Assembly: GCA_026388715.1 (NCBI GenBank) | Contig: JAPLJF010000036.1 | Coordinates: 1-64,000 of the forward strand | Length of the DNA stretch: 64,000 bases | Origin: Deltaproteobacteria bacterium | GTDB taxonomy: Bacteria > Desulfobacterota > Desulfobulbia > Desulfobulbales > Desulfocapsaceae | Direction of reading: 5' to 3' | Part shown: positions 37,654 to 46,370 of the stretch, one piece after another | Position numbering within the stretch: the stretch's first letter is position 1 | Layout of the letters: every line of letters starts with the position of its first letter | Translations under genes and position numbers: made by a program | Notes under the pieces: model-generated | Told to the model about the DNA's origin: nothing | What the model saw: only the letters and a program-made list of their open reading frames with translations | The model's database searches: none

Positions 37654-38811
37654 TTACACGTTTTCATTGACAATCCATTCCTCCCGCGCCAGCAGCGCGG
37701 GCAGGTCCAGTACGGTCATCATCCGGCCGGCATAGGGCGCGGTGCCCGTGATTTCCGCTCCGCACCGCTCGCGCAGCGCCGGCGGCGCCTGCAATTCTTC
37801 GCCCCGCAGGTAAACAACGTCATGCACGGCATCCACGGCGATTCCCATCGCCTGCTCGCCGAGGCGGGCCACCACGGCCTTGCCGCCCCTGGCGGCAGGC
37901 GGTAGATTGAGGGCGGCCCGCGGGTCGATCAGGGTGAACAGATCGCCGCGCAGGCTCATGGCGCCCAAAATATGCGGCGGGCAGCAGGGAATCGGGCTCA
38001 ACTGGGCGATGTCGCAGAATTCCTGCACGGCCGCCAGCTCAACGCCGAAATATTCGCCGCCAAGCTCCATCACCGCCAGCCCCAGGCGCGTGCCTTCCTC
38101 TTCGCCGGTGGCTTCTTGCAGTGCCATGGCCCGGGCGTGGAACAGCGCGCGCATCTCCGGTGTGGCTTCCGGGCAGAAAAGCCCGGTCGGTACTGGGTGC
38201 TCCGCGCCATTGCCCCCTCCCCAACCCTCCCCCGCGCTCCGCGCAAGGGAGGGAGCTTCAACCCCATCCCCCGTTCTACGCGCAAGGGAGGGAGTTTCGA
38301 CCCCATCCCCCGTGCTATGCGCCAGGGAGGGAATTTTAACCCCCTCCTCCGCTTGCGGGGGAGGGCTGGGGAGGGGGGCTTGCGGCAGGTGGGTCAGTCG
38401 GGAAATATCGAGCAGGGCCACGAGGTCGTCGCCGACGCGTGCCTCGCCCGTTATCAGGTTGGCAGGGCCGGGGGGCGCGGCATCGAACTGGGGTGGCGGC
38501 TGGATGGCATCACCGGAGAGCTCGATTACTGCGCACACTTCACTGACGATCAGTCCCATCAGCAGGTGGTCGGCTTCCAGCACCACGACCTGATCGTCGG
38601 CAGTGTAGCGCCGCGCCGGATGGCCGAAGCGCAGATGGAGATCAGCGACCGGTACGATCCGGCCGCGCAGGCTGAAGATGCCGACGATCCAAGGCGGCGC
38701 TTCCTCGACCGGCGTCAGTTCCGGCAGCCAGACACATTCGCGCACCCGCATCGCATCCAGACCAAAGCGCGCGCCATCAAGATCGAAAATCAGCAGGGAT
38801 TGGAAATCCAT
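37654..38811 (-). CDS. cheW: CheW-like adaptor with two CheW domains and repeat-encoded linker
   Basis: LLIFDLDGARFGLDAMRVRECVWLPELTPVEEAPPWIVGIFSLRGRIVPV and VMELGGEYFGVELAAVQEFCDIAQLSPIP...GAMSLRGDLFTLIDPR; linker LPSPPPQAEEGVKIPSLAHSTGDGVETPSLARRTGDGVEAPSLARSAGEGWGGG. Confidence 0.9.
   Translation of the reverse strand: MDFQSLLIFDLDGARFGLDAMRVRECVWLPELTPVEEAPPWIVGIFSLRGRIVPVADLHLRFGHPARRYTADDQVVVLEADHLLMGLIVSEVCAVIELSGDAIQPPPQFDAAPPGPANLITGEARVGDDLVALLDISRLTHLPQAPLPSPPPQAEEGVKIPSLAHSTGDGVETPSLARRTGDGVEAPSLARSAGEGWGGGNGAEHPVPTGLFCPEATPEMRALFHARAMALQEATGEEEGTRLGLAVMELGGEYFGVELAAVQEFCDIAQLSPIPCCPPHILGAMSLRGDLFTLIDPRAALNLPPAARGGKAVVARLGEQAMGIAVDAVHDVVYLRGEELQAPPALRERCGAEITGTAPYAGRMMTVLDLPALLAREEWIVNENV
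38210..38380. repeat. Family C palindromic units with 39-bp period inside cheW coding sequence
   Basis: AAGGGAGGGAG units spaced 39 bp (about 38245, 38284, 38323), flanked by CCCTCCCCAACCCTCCCCCGCG and GCGGGGGAGGGCTGGGGAGGGGG. Confidence 0.92.
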
Positions 38812-38931
38812 GTCGCCATCCTCCTTATCCTTATATGATATATTATAGGCACAGCGGAAAGGGGAAGTCAACTTTCATTCAGCCGGTTCGGCTACAAGGG
38901 AAACAAGGAACAGGCAGCAATCCACGGCGGC

Positions 38932-40128
38932 TCATTGGGCGAGCCACTGCGCCATCTCTGCGGCGGTGGTTTCATACGGCTCGATCGTTGCGTCGCCGGG
39001 CAGGGCGCGGACGATCTCCAGCGCCGCACGCCGTAGGGTCTGCGCTCGCGGCAGGTTTTCGGCGCGCTCGCACAGTGCCGCCTGTTCCAGATAGGCGGCA
39101 ACGCAGTGGGGATCGAGGTAGAGGGTCTGATCCAGCAGTTCCCCGGCCCGCTCGAAATCCCCCCTGAGTTGCGCCAACTGCGCCAGCAGGAAATGCGGCC
39201 CTGCGGCGAGCGGGACGACGGCCAGCGCCTGAAGGCAGGTCTGCTCGGCCCGATCATATTCGCCGCGGTCGGCAAATTCCCGTGCCGTTGCCAACAGATC
39301 TTCTCTGCTCGGCGCCGCCGGTGGCGGTACGGGAAGCTTGCCCCCATCCCAGCCCTCCCCCGCGCTACGCACAGGGGAGGGAGCTTCAACCCCTTCCGCC
39401 GCGCTATGCGCAAGGGAGGGAGTCTTTTTAGCTCCTTCCCCTGCTTGCGGGGGAAGGTTGGGAAGGGGGGTATAGGGCGCTTGGGCAACCCGCTGATACA
39501 CCACTCCCTCGGCGAATAATCTGCTCCGCAGATCTCGCACACGATGGCCGATAAGCTCAGTGTGACCGGTCAGGAGGTAACCGCCTTCGCTCAGGGCGGC
39601 ACTCAGCTTGTCGGCGACGGCGGTCACGGCGTTGACCGCAAAGTAGATGAAGACGTTGCGGCAGAGGATCAGGTCCATATCCCGCCATTCGCCGCCGGGG
39701 GACGGCTCGCCGATCAGATTGCCGGCGCGGAAGGTTACCATGCGGCGGATGCGCTCGTCCAGCGCCCATTCGTCGCCCATGCGCTGGAAATAACGTTGTT
39801 GCAGCGCGGTCGGCACCATGCGGAACGACCATTGCCCATAGCGTCCGCGCCGCGCCTTTGCCAGCGCCGCCTGGTTGATATCGCTGCCGAGGATGACGAT
39901 GTCCCAGCCGTCGTGCTCCGGCAACAGCATGTCCACCAGCATGGCAAGGGAATAGGCCTCCTCGCCGCTGGCGCAGCCGGCGCTCCACAGGCGCAGGGTT
40001 CTGGCACTGCGGCGCCGCTCGATCAGCTCCGGCAGAAGGCGCAGGCGCAGCAAATCAAACTGGCCGTGGTCGCGGAAGAAATATGTCTCACCGCTGGTGG
40101 GCGGCGCCATATCATTCACGAGGGGCAT
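38932..40128 (-). CDS. cheR: CheR-type methyltransferase with C-terminal TPR-like region and repeat-encoded linker
   Basis: TYFFRDHGQFDLLRLRLLPELIERR; LWSAGCASGEEAYSLAMLV; ILGSDINQAALAKARRGRYGQWSFR; DLILCRNVFIYF; linker PLPNLPPQAGEGAKKTPSLAHSAAEGVEAPSPVRSAGEGWDGG. Confidence 0.92.
   Translation of the reverse strand: MPLVNDMAPPTSGETYFFRDHGQFDLLRLRLLPELIERRRSARTLRLWSAGCASGEEAYSLAMLVDMLLPEHDGWDIVILGSDINQAALAKARRGRYGQWSFRMVPTALQQRYFQRMGDEWALDERIRRMVTFRAGNLIGEPSPGGEWRDMDLILCRNVFIYFAVNAVTAVADKLSAALSEGGYLLTGHTELIGHRVRDLRSRLFAEGVVYQRVAQAPYTPLPNLPPQAGEGAKKTPSLAHSAAEGVEAPSPVRSAGEGWDGGKLPVPPPAAPSREDLLATAREFADRGEYDRAEQTCLQALAVVPLAAGPHFLLAQLAQLRGDFERAGELLDQTLYLDPHCVAAYLEQAALCERAENLPRAQTLRRAALEIVRALPGDATIEPYETTAAEMAQWLAQ
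39343..39470. repeat. Family C palindromic units with 39-bp period inside cheR coding sequence
   Basis: CCCCATCCCAGCCCTCCCCCGCGCTACGCACAGGGGAGGGAG... second unit 39 bp later, ending GCTTGCGGGGGAAGGTTGGGAAGGGGG. Confidence 0.9.
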
Positions 40129-42395
40129 TATTCCCTTTTTGCATCCAGCACCTTCCGCACCGTCTGGCTCAACTCCTGCACCGAAACAGGTTTCATCAGG
40201 TAGGCCCGGATACCCAGGGCCTGGGCCTGCTCTTTGTTGACCAACTCGCTGAAGCCGGTGCAGAGAATGACGGGCAGGTCTGCCCGGATGGCGAGCGCCT
40301 TCTGGGCCAGCTCGAAGCCGGTCAGGTGCGGCATGGTCATGTCGGTAAGAAGGAGGTCAAAGGCCATGGGGTCCTGCTCAATAAGGGCCAGGGTCATCTG
40401 ACTGTTGTTGATGACCGTTATCTGGTAGCCAAGATGGGTAAGTATGGTCTCGAACATGGTGGTGATCGCTTCTTCATCATCCACCACCAGCAGTCGTTCG
40501 CTCCCGGTAGGCAAGGGGGATGTGAGTACCGACTCGCCCAGTGTTGGTGCTTCGGCCATCAGGGGGAGATAGACATGAAAACATGTGCCTTTGCCTGGCT
40601 CACTGTCAACGGTGATCTGTCCCTGATAACTTTTGACAATGCCGTGCACTATGGAAAGTCCAAGACCGGTGCCTTCTCCCTTGGCCTTAGTGGTAAAATA
40701 GGGCTCAAAGATCCGTTCCAGGGTCTTGCGCTCCATGCCATAACCCGTATCGCTGATCTCAAGTTGGATATAATTGCCAGGCGTAAGCTCAAAGCTGCCA
40801 ATCTTACCGTCTCCCTTGGCGATACTTGTTTGAGAAAGGCGTACTCCCAGGATCCCGCCGCTCTCCCGCATGGCGTGATAGGCATTGGTGCAGAGGTTCA
40901 TGATGATCTGATGGAGCTGGGTTGGATCGGCGACGATAGCCCCGCAGTTAGTGGATATATCTTCACGGATCTCGATAGTGGTGGGCAGGGAGGCCCGTAG
41001 AAGTTTGAGCGCCTCCTTGATCACCAGATATGGCTGCAGCGGTTTTCGTTCCTGAGGAGCCTGACGGCGGCTGAAGGCCAGGATCTGCTGAATCAGATCC
41101 CTGGCCCGCAAGGCCGCCCTGGTAATCTGGTGCAGATCTGAGGTCAGGGTATTGTCAGGTGTAATCCTGGTCAGGGCCAGTTCGCTGTAGCCGAGAATGG
41201 GAGTCAGGATGTTGTTGAAATCGTGGGCAATGCCTCCGGCCAGGGTGCCGATGGCCTCCATCTTCTGGGCCTGGCTGAGTTGCTCCTCCAACTTTTTCTG
41301 GGCAGTGATATCGCGGACACTTTCAATCCCGGCGATAATATTGCCAGCCGCGTCTTTCATCGGGCTGGAGGTGACCTCCAGATGGATGAGCCCATGTTCG
41401 CCAGTGGCAGTGGTCTCGCGGCGATGAACCTTGCCGTCGGCAAAGGATTGAACGAGGAGACAGCCATCGCATATTGTTGTCCGGTGTTGATACGCCTGGT
41501 AGCAGTATTCACCGGTGTGTACTCCCTGTTTGTCCATGTGGACCTTGTTTTGATACAGAACCTTGAAATCTGTGTCCTGTACGGTGATCCCGTCTGATAA
41601 GGTGGCGAATAAAGACTCAAGTTTGTTTCTTTCCTCAAGAAGCGCTTGGGTCTGAGTCTGGCGTTCGCTGATATCGCGCGCTACCGAGACAATAAAATTC
41701 TTCTCGCGGCGAGGAACAAAGCTGGCAGTTATCTCAACAGGGATGTGACTGCCATCCTTGCGAATATGTCCAGCTTCAAAGAGACGGTTTTGTTCGCGGA
41801 TGCGGGCGGCATGTCTGAGCCAGTTGGGCATATCCATGAAATTTGTCGAGATATCGATGACTCGGAGGGCCAGGAGATCCGTCGTACTGTACCCCAGGCT
41901 GGAGCAGGCCTTGTCGTTGACGTAGATGAAGGCACTGGTGTCGGCATCAATCACGAAGATGGCATCATTGCTCTGATTGATAAGGGTCTGAAACAGGGAG
42001 AGCTCTTCCTTGGCAAGATGGGTCTCGGTGATATCCATGAGCAGGGACTGTTTGGAAATGGTGCCATCGCTATTGCGGATGGGGGTGTTGATGACATCGT
42101 ACCAGCGCTCATCCTTGGGGCTTTTGAATTGTCGGCGGAGGGTTTTCTGCTCGCGGAACAATTGGTCGTTGTTGCACCAGGGGCAGAGCTCTTCGCGGCC
42201 GTGCAGAATTTTGTAGCAGAGTTCGCCGGTGGCGTCATAACCGGTGCGTTCCCGCAGCTTGTCGTTCATGTACTGAATGCGACGATCCTGAGAACAGATA
42301 TAGATAAAACCGTCAAAGGCCAGGGTCAGGGCATCAAGGTCCGGCACCCGCTGCAAGGAACTGGCTGTTGTTGGCAGGGCAGGAGTGGGAGGCAT
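40128..42395 (-). CDS. Hybrid sensor histidine kinase (PAS-PAS-PAS-HisKA-HATPase-REC)
   Basis: MEAIGTLAGGIAHDFNNILTPILGYSELALTRI; GEGTGLGLSIVHGIVKSYQG; REC LLVVDDEEAITTMFETIL...KPVSVQEL. TAATG overlap with the cheR start. Confidence 0.93.
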   Translation of the reverse strand: MPPTPALPTTASSLQRVPDLDALTLAFDGFIYICSQDRRIQYMNDKLRERTGYDATGELCYKILHGREELCPWCNNDQLFREQKTLRRQFKSPKDERWYDVINTPIRNSDGTISKQSLLMDITETHLAKEELSLFQTLINQSNDAIFVIDADTSAFIYVNDKACSSLGYSTTDLLALRVIDISTNFMDMPNWLRHAARIREQNRLFEAGHIRKDGSHIPVEITASFVPRREKNFIVSVARDISERQTQTQALLEERNKLESLFATLSDGITVQDTDFKVLYQNKVHMDKQGVHTGEYCYQAYQHRTTICDGCLLVQSFADGKVHRRETTATGEHGLIHLEVTSSPMKDAAGNIIAGIESVRDITAQKKLEEQLSQAQKMEAIGTLAGGIAHDFNNILTPILGYSELALTRITPDNTLTSDLHQITRAALRARDLIQQILAFSRRQAPQERKPLQPYLVIKEALKLLRASLPTTIEIREDISTNCGAIVADPTQLHQIIMNLCTNAYHAMRESGGILGVRLSQTSIAKGDGKIGSFELTPGNYIQLEISDTGYGMERKTLERIFEPYFTTKAKGEGTGLGLSIVHGIVKSYQGQITVDSEPGKGTCFHVYLPLMAEAPTLGESVLTSPLPTGSERLLVVDDEEAITTMFETILTHLGYQITVINNSQMTLALIEQDPMAFDLLLTDMTMPHLTGFELAQKALAIRADLPVILCTGFSELVNKEQAQALGIRAYLMKPVSVQELSQTVRKVLDAKRE

Positions 42396-42618
42396 CTGTT
42401 ATCTCCGATTGATTTTTAAAAAAATATAGATAGAGTTTTTTGCAGATTCCATGGCTGAATTGATCTGAGGGACGATCCCTCTATCTGGGTAGGTTATCAC
42501 TTATTCCATTTTCAAATCAAGCGTTAACTTTGACGCTTTGCTGGTGCTGCTTCCTCGCTCTATTTCTTGAATCGAGAACGGGGAATGAGGTACTCAAGAC
42601 AGCGGGAACAGCCCTTTA

Positions 42619-43566
42619 TTACTTTTGAAGTCTGGGCAGGGCGTCAACCACCTGCTTCCCCTTCCCGTCCTGGGTAAAGAATCCCCAGAAGGCCTCACTG
42701 GCGTGATTGCCGGGTAGGGTTGCGGCCATTTCCTGTGGTTTCCAGGGGGCGTCAAAGGCCTCAAAACAGGCCAGAGACTGGTTGGGGGAGAAGGGAAATC
42801 GTTTGAGGAGCTCTGACCAGAACAGCGTCTGGCGCTCCGGGGAAAAACCTTGGTCTTTGGGACCGGACGGCAGGCCCGTCTCCTTGATCAGGAGCGGTTT
42901 GTTGTAGGTTGTCTGGAATTTTTCCGCCATCTGCACGACCATATCCACCCCCTGCCGGGTTGGGGTGCTTGCGGTAAACCATTTTTCAAAGACCGGATGG
43001 ACATTGGGCATCAACAGGTCGTGGGAGGTGAAAAACTGGCTGTACTCTTTTTCAAAGTAGAGGAAAAAAGGCTCGGAGGTGGTGACGGCCAGGGTCGGGC
43101 ACTCTTTCTTGATCCGTTGCCTGGCCTTTTGGACGTCCTGCGGCAGGTATCGTTTGGTGTAAAGGCCTTCGTTGCCGACAATAATCGCGGCAATCAGGCC
43201 CGGGTATTTTTGGGCGGCATGAATGACGTTCTGGATCTCGGTATCGGATGAGGGATCCCAGATGCCCAGGATGACTGCCCGGTAGGCCAGCTCATGGGCA
43301 ATTTCAGGGACGGCTTCCAGCCCACTGGTGGCGGAGTAGGTGATCAACCCGTTAAAGGAAGAGCGCAGGAGTGTCAGATCATCCCTGATTCCGGTTGCGG
43401 TGGCAGCCCTTACCTTGCCGCCGGTAATGGCGAAGCTGCGGGGGGTATAGGCGATGAACCGGGTCTGCTGAATGAGATCCGGTAAAGAAGGATTGACGGC
43501 ATGTGCCCTTGTCACTGGCCCCAGCCACAAGGTGATAATCATAAGAATCAGGATGATGTGCTTCAT
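42619..43566 (-). CDS. Secreted GH17-like (exo-beta-1,3-glucanase type) glycosyl hydrolase
   Basis: Signal peptide; IAYTPRSFAI, LVILGIWDPSS-like strand, IVGNEGLYTKRY, PNVHPVFEKWF, LLIKETGLPSGP. Confidence 0.75.
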   Translation of the reverse strand: MKHIILILMIITLWLGPVTRAHAVNPSLPDLIQQTRFIAYTPRSFAITGGKVRAATATGIRDDLTLLRSSFNGLITYSATSGLEAVPEIAHELAYRAVILGIWDPSSDTEIQNVIHAAQKYPGLIAAIIVGNEGLYTKRYLPQDVQKARQRIKKECPTLAVTTSEPFFLYFEKEYSQFFTSHDLLMPNVHPVFEKWFTASTPTRQGVDMVVQMAEKFQTTYNKPLLIKETGLPSGPKDQGFSPERQTLFWSELLKRFPFSPNQSLACFEAFDAPWKPQEMAATLPGNHASEAFWGFFTQDGKGKQVVDALPRLQK

Positions 43567-43596
43567 GATTTTTCCTTTATTGTCAGTTTATTATGC

Positions 43597-46227
43597 TCAT
43601 TCCGAGCAGATGTTGTCGGGTTGAAACCCGACAACATCCGCTTTATCCTCCCCAATGCTGTGCCAGCCAGTTTTGAGTACCTTGCTGGTTGCGGCTGTTT
43701 CGGCGTCCATCCCCAGAACCTGGGTCAGGATCTCAATGGGCTTGACGCCAGGCAGACCGCTGGTGTAGAGAAGTTCCAGTCTGAGTGTATTTTCCGTTTC
43801 CGGGATGATGGCTGCCACCAGGGGACGAATGTCAAATGCGGTGTTGTTTTTTCCTTTACGGCTGCGGGTGACGGGAAACTGCTCCCGGCCCAGGAACTCA
43901 TCGATACGGGAGATCTCCTCTGGTGACAACGGTCGCGGACAGGTGATGATAAAGCTGCTTTGCAGGTTCTGGGGCACCTTTCCCGAGTGCAGGGCCACGG
44001 ATTGCACCGTAATCCCTGGCGGGAGTTGTTTGTTGAGGTGTGAGACGGTGTCTTCTGGTGATTTGAGCGGGGCCGGAAGATCCATGATGAAGTATTCGGC
44101 CAGACTCTCGGTGCCAACCGGCAGGGCCAGGCCAAAGGAGATCTTCGGTGAGGGATTGAACCCCTGCGAAAAATGGGTGGTGATCCCGGCCCGGCGCAGG
44201 GCCCGGAACACCAGTTGCAGCAGTTCCAGATGCCCGAGAAAGCAGATGTCGCCGGTGCGGGAGTAGATGACGTTGTACTTGAAGTGGCCCGCTGCGGTTG
44301 CTGTTGCGGCATGAGGCACGGGTGGAGTCGCAGGAGCGGCGGAGGCCATAGGTGGTGTGTCAGGTCTTTTTTCGTCACTGTCTTCTGCCTTGCGGCCCTG
44401 GACAATGGGCCTGATCTTCTTGAAATCACAGAGGCCGCATTGCTGGCAGCCATGATAGCGGCAGTCCGGAGTATAGGCCTCGATGTGGGCCTTTGCCAGT
44501 TCATCCCGGAGGAAGGCGGTCTCTATGCCGCTGTGCAGGTGCTGCCAGGGCAGGATCTCATCAGGATCGCGCCGGCGCAGGAAGGTGTCGAGAGAAAGGC
44601 CGCACTCCTCGCCAGCTGCCCGCCAGATGTTCATATTGAAGTGGTCGGACCAGCCATCGAGCCTGGCCCCGCCCTTCCAGGCGGTCTCCAGGAGTCGGGC
44701 CAGTCTGCGGTCACCCCGGGAAAAGACCCCTTCCAGAAAACTCTGTTCCGGGTCATGCCATTTCAGGTTGATGCCGGTGCGGGGCAGGGCTGCCTTGATC
44801 CGTCTGATCTTCTCCCGGCTCTCATCGATGCTGATCTGCTGCTCCCACTGGAAAGGGGTGTGCGGTTTGGGCACAAAGGTGCCGACGCTGACATTGATCT
44901 GGCGGCGGCCGCGTCCGTCTTTGTCACCCTCTTTTTTGGCCTTCATCGCCAGTTCGACAATGGCGTCGATGTCCTCCATGGTCTCGGTGGGCAGGCCGAT
45001 CATGAAATAAAACTTCATGACCTTCCAGCCTAAGGCGAAGGCGTCCCGGCAGGTGGTCAGCAGGTCCTCCTCGGTGATCCCTTTGTTGATGACCCGGCGC
45101 AACCGCTCGCTGCCGGCCTCGGGCGCCAGGGTAAATCCGGTCTTGCGCACCCGTTTGATCTGGTCCATGACCGACTGGGTCAGGGTGCCCACGCGCATGG
45201 AGGGCATGGAGACCGAGACATAGTCGCTGGCAAAGGTGTCCATCAGTTGCTTTATGAGCTGTTCTATGCAGGAATAATCACCGGTGGACAGCGACAGGAG
45301 CGCCAGTTCATCAAATCCGCTGTCGCCAAGACCGCAGCGGGCAATGTCCATGATCTGTTCCGGGCTGCGCTCCCTGACCGGGCGGTAAATGATCCCTGCC
45401 TGGCAGAAACGACAGCCTCTGGTGCAGCCGCGGGCGATCTCCACTCCTAGACGGTCATGGACGATCTTGGCGTTGGGCACCAGCGGTCGTTTCAGGTGCT
45501 CGGTCTGGGAGAGATCGGCCACAATCCGGCGCCGAACATGGGGGGTGTCGCTGTGGAAGGCCTGGATCTCGCGGATTGTGCCCTGATCCGTGTACAGGGG
45601 TTGAAAAAAAGAGGGGATATAGAGGCCCTGGATGGTGGCCAGTTGCGACAGCAGTTCCGCCCTTGAGGATTTGTTTTTCTTGGCCTGGCCCACCATGGTG
45701 GTGATCTCCAGCAGCGCCTCTTCACCGTCGCCGAGCAGGATGGCATCAAAGAAGTCGGCAACCGGTTCCGGGTTCATGGAGCAGGAGCCGCCGCCCAGGA
45801 TCAGCGGGAAGGATTCATTGCGATCTTTGGCCCATAGAGGGATTCCGGCAAGACTGAGGATGGTGACAATATTGCTGTAGCACAGCTCGTAGGGCAGGGT
45901 GATGCCCAGGATGTCAAAGTCGGCCAGGGCATGGTCTGACTCCAGCGAGGTGAGGGGGGATTGTCTTTCCAATAATAATTTTTCCATGTCCCGGTCCGGG
46001 CAATAACTCCGCTCCGCCAGCACCTGATCCTGGCCGTTGAGAATGTGGTAGAGGATCTGCAATCCTTGATGAGACATGCCGATTTCATAGAGGTCGGGGA
46101 AGATAAGGGCGCAGTGGACCTGCGTTTGATCCCAGTCCTTGACAATTGCATTGTGTTCATGGCCCAGATAGCGACCTGGTTTGGTGACAAAAGGGAGAAG
46201 TTTGTTTCTTGTGATTTTAGCTTGCAT
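43597..46227 (-). CDS. TIGR03960-type radical SAM protein with C-terminal TIGR03936/DUF2344 domain
   Basis: EIARGCTRGCRFCQAGIIYRPVRERSPEQI; LPTETMEDIDAI; C-terminal YNVIYSRTGDICFLGHLELLQLVFRALRRAGI. Confidence 0.92.
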   Translation of the reverse strand: MQAKITRNKLLPFVTKPGRYLGHEHNAIVKDWDQTQVHCALIFPDLYEIGMSHQGLQILYHILNGQDQVLAERSYCPDRDMEKLLLERQSPLTSLESDHALADFDILGITLPYELCYSNIVTILSLAGIPLWAKDRNESFPLILGGGSCSMNPEPVADFFDAILLGDGEEALLEITTMVGQAKKNKSSRAELLSQLATIQGLYIPSFFQPLYTDQGTIREIQAFHSDTPHVRRRIVADLSQTEHLKRPLVPNAKIVHDRLGVEIARGCTRGCRFCQAGIIYRPVRERSPEQIMDIARCGLGDSGFDELALLSLSTGDYSCIEQLIKQLMDTFASDYVSVSMPSMRVGTLTQSVMDQIKRVRKTGFTLAPEAGSERLRRVINKGITEEDLLTTCRDAFALGWKVMKFYFMIGLPTETMEDIDAIVELAMKAKKEGDKDGRGRRQINVSVGTFVPKPHTPFQWEQQISIDESREKIRRIKAALPRTGINLKWHDPEQSFLEGVFSRGDRRLARLLETAWKGGARLDGWSDHFNMNIWRAAGEECGLSLDTFLRRRDPDEILPWQHLHSGIETAFLRDELAKAHIEAYTPDCRYHGCQQCGLCDFKKIRPIVQGRKAEDSDEKRPDTPPMASAAPATPPVPHAATATAAGHFKYNVIYSRTGDICFLGHLELLQLVFRALRRAGITTHFSQGFNPSPKISFGLALPVGTESLAEYFIMDLPAPLKSPEDTVSHLNKQLPPGITVQSVALHSGKVPQNLQSSFIITCPRPLSPEEISRIDEFLGREQFPVTRSRKGKNNTAFDIRPLVAAIIPETENTLRLELLYTSGLPGVKPIEILTQVLGMDAETAATSKVLKTGWHSIGEDKADVVGFQPDNICSE

Positions 46228-46370
46228 GGGGAGGTCTTCAAGAACGTGTTAAGGGAGATTGTTGACCAGTTATTGCTTGTTGGCCGTGGCTGTAATTCAT
46301 CTGCAGATGTACTGGAAATAGGTTGACTTTACAAGGGCGGATGATGTATTCAAGGTAAAGATGTATTTGT

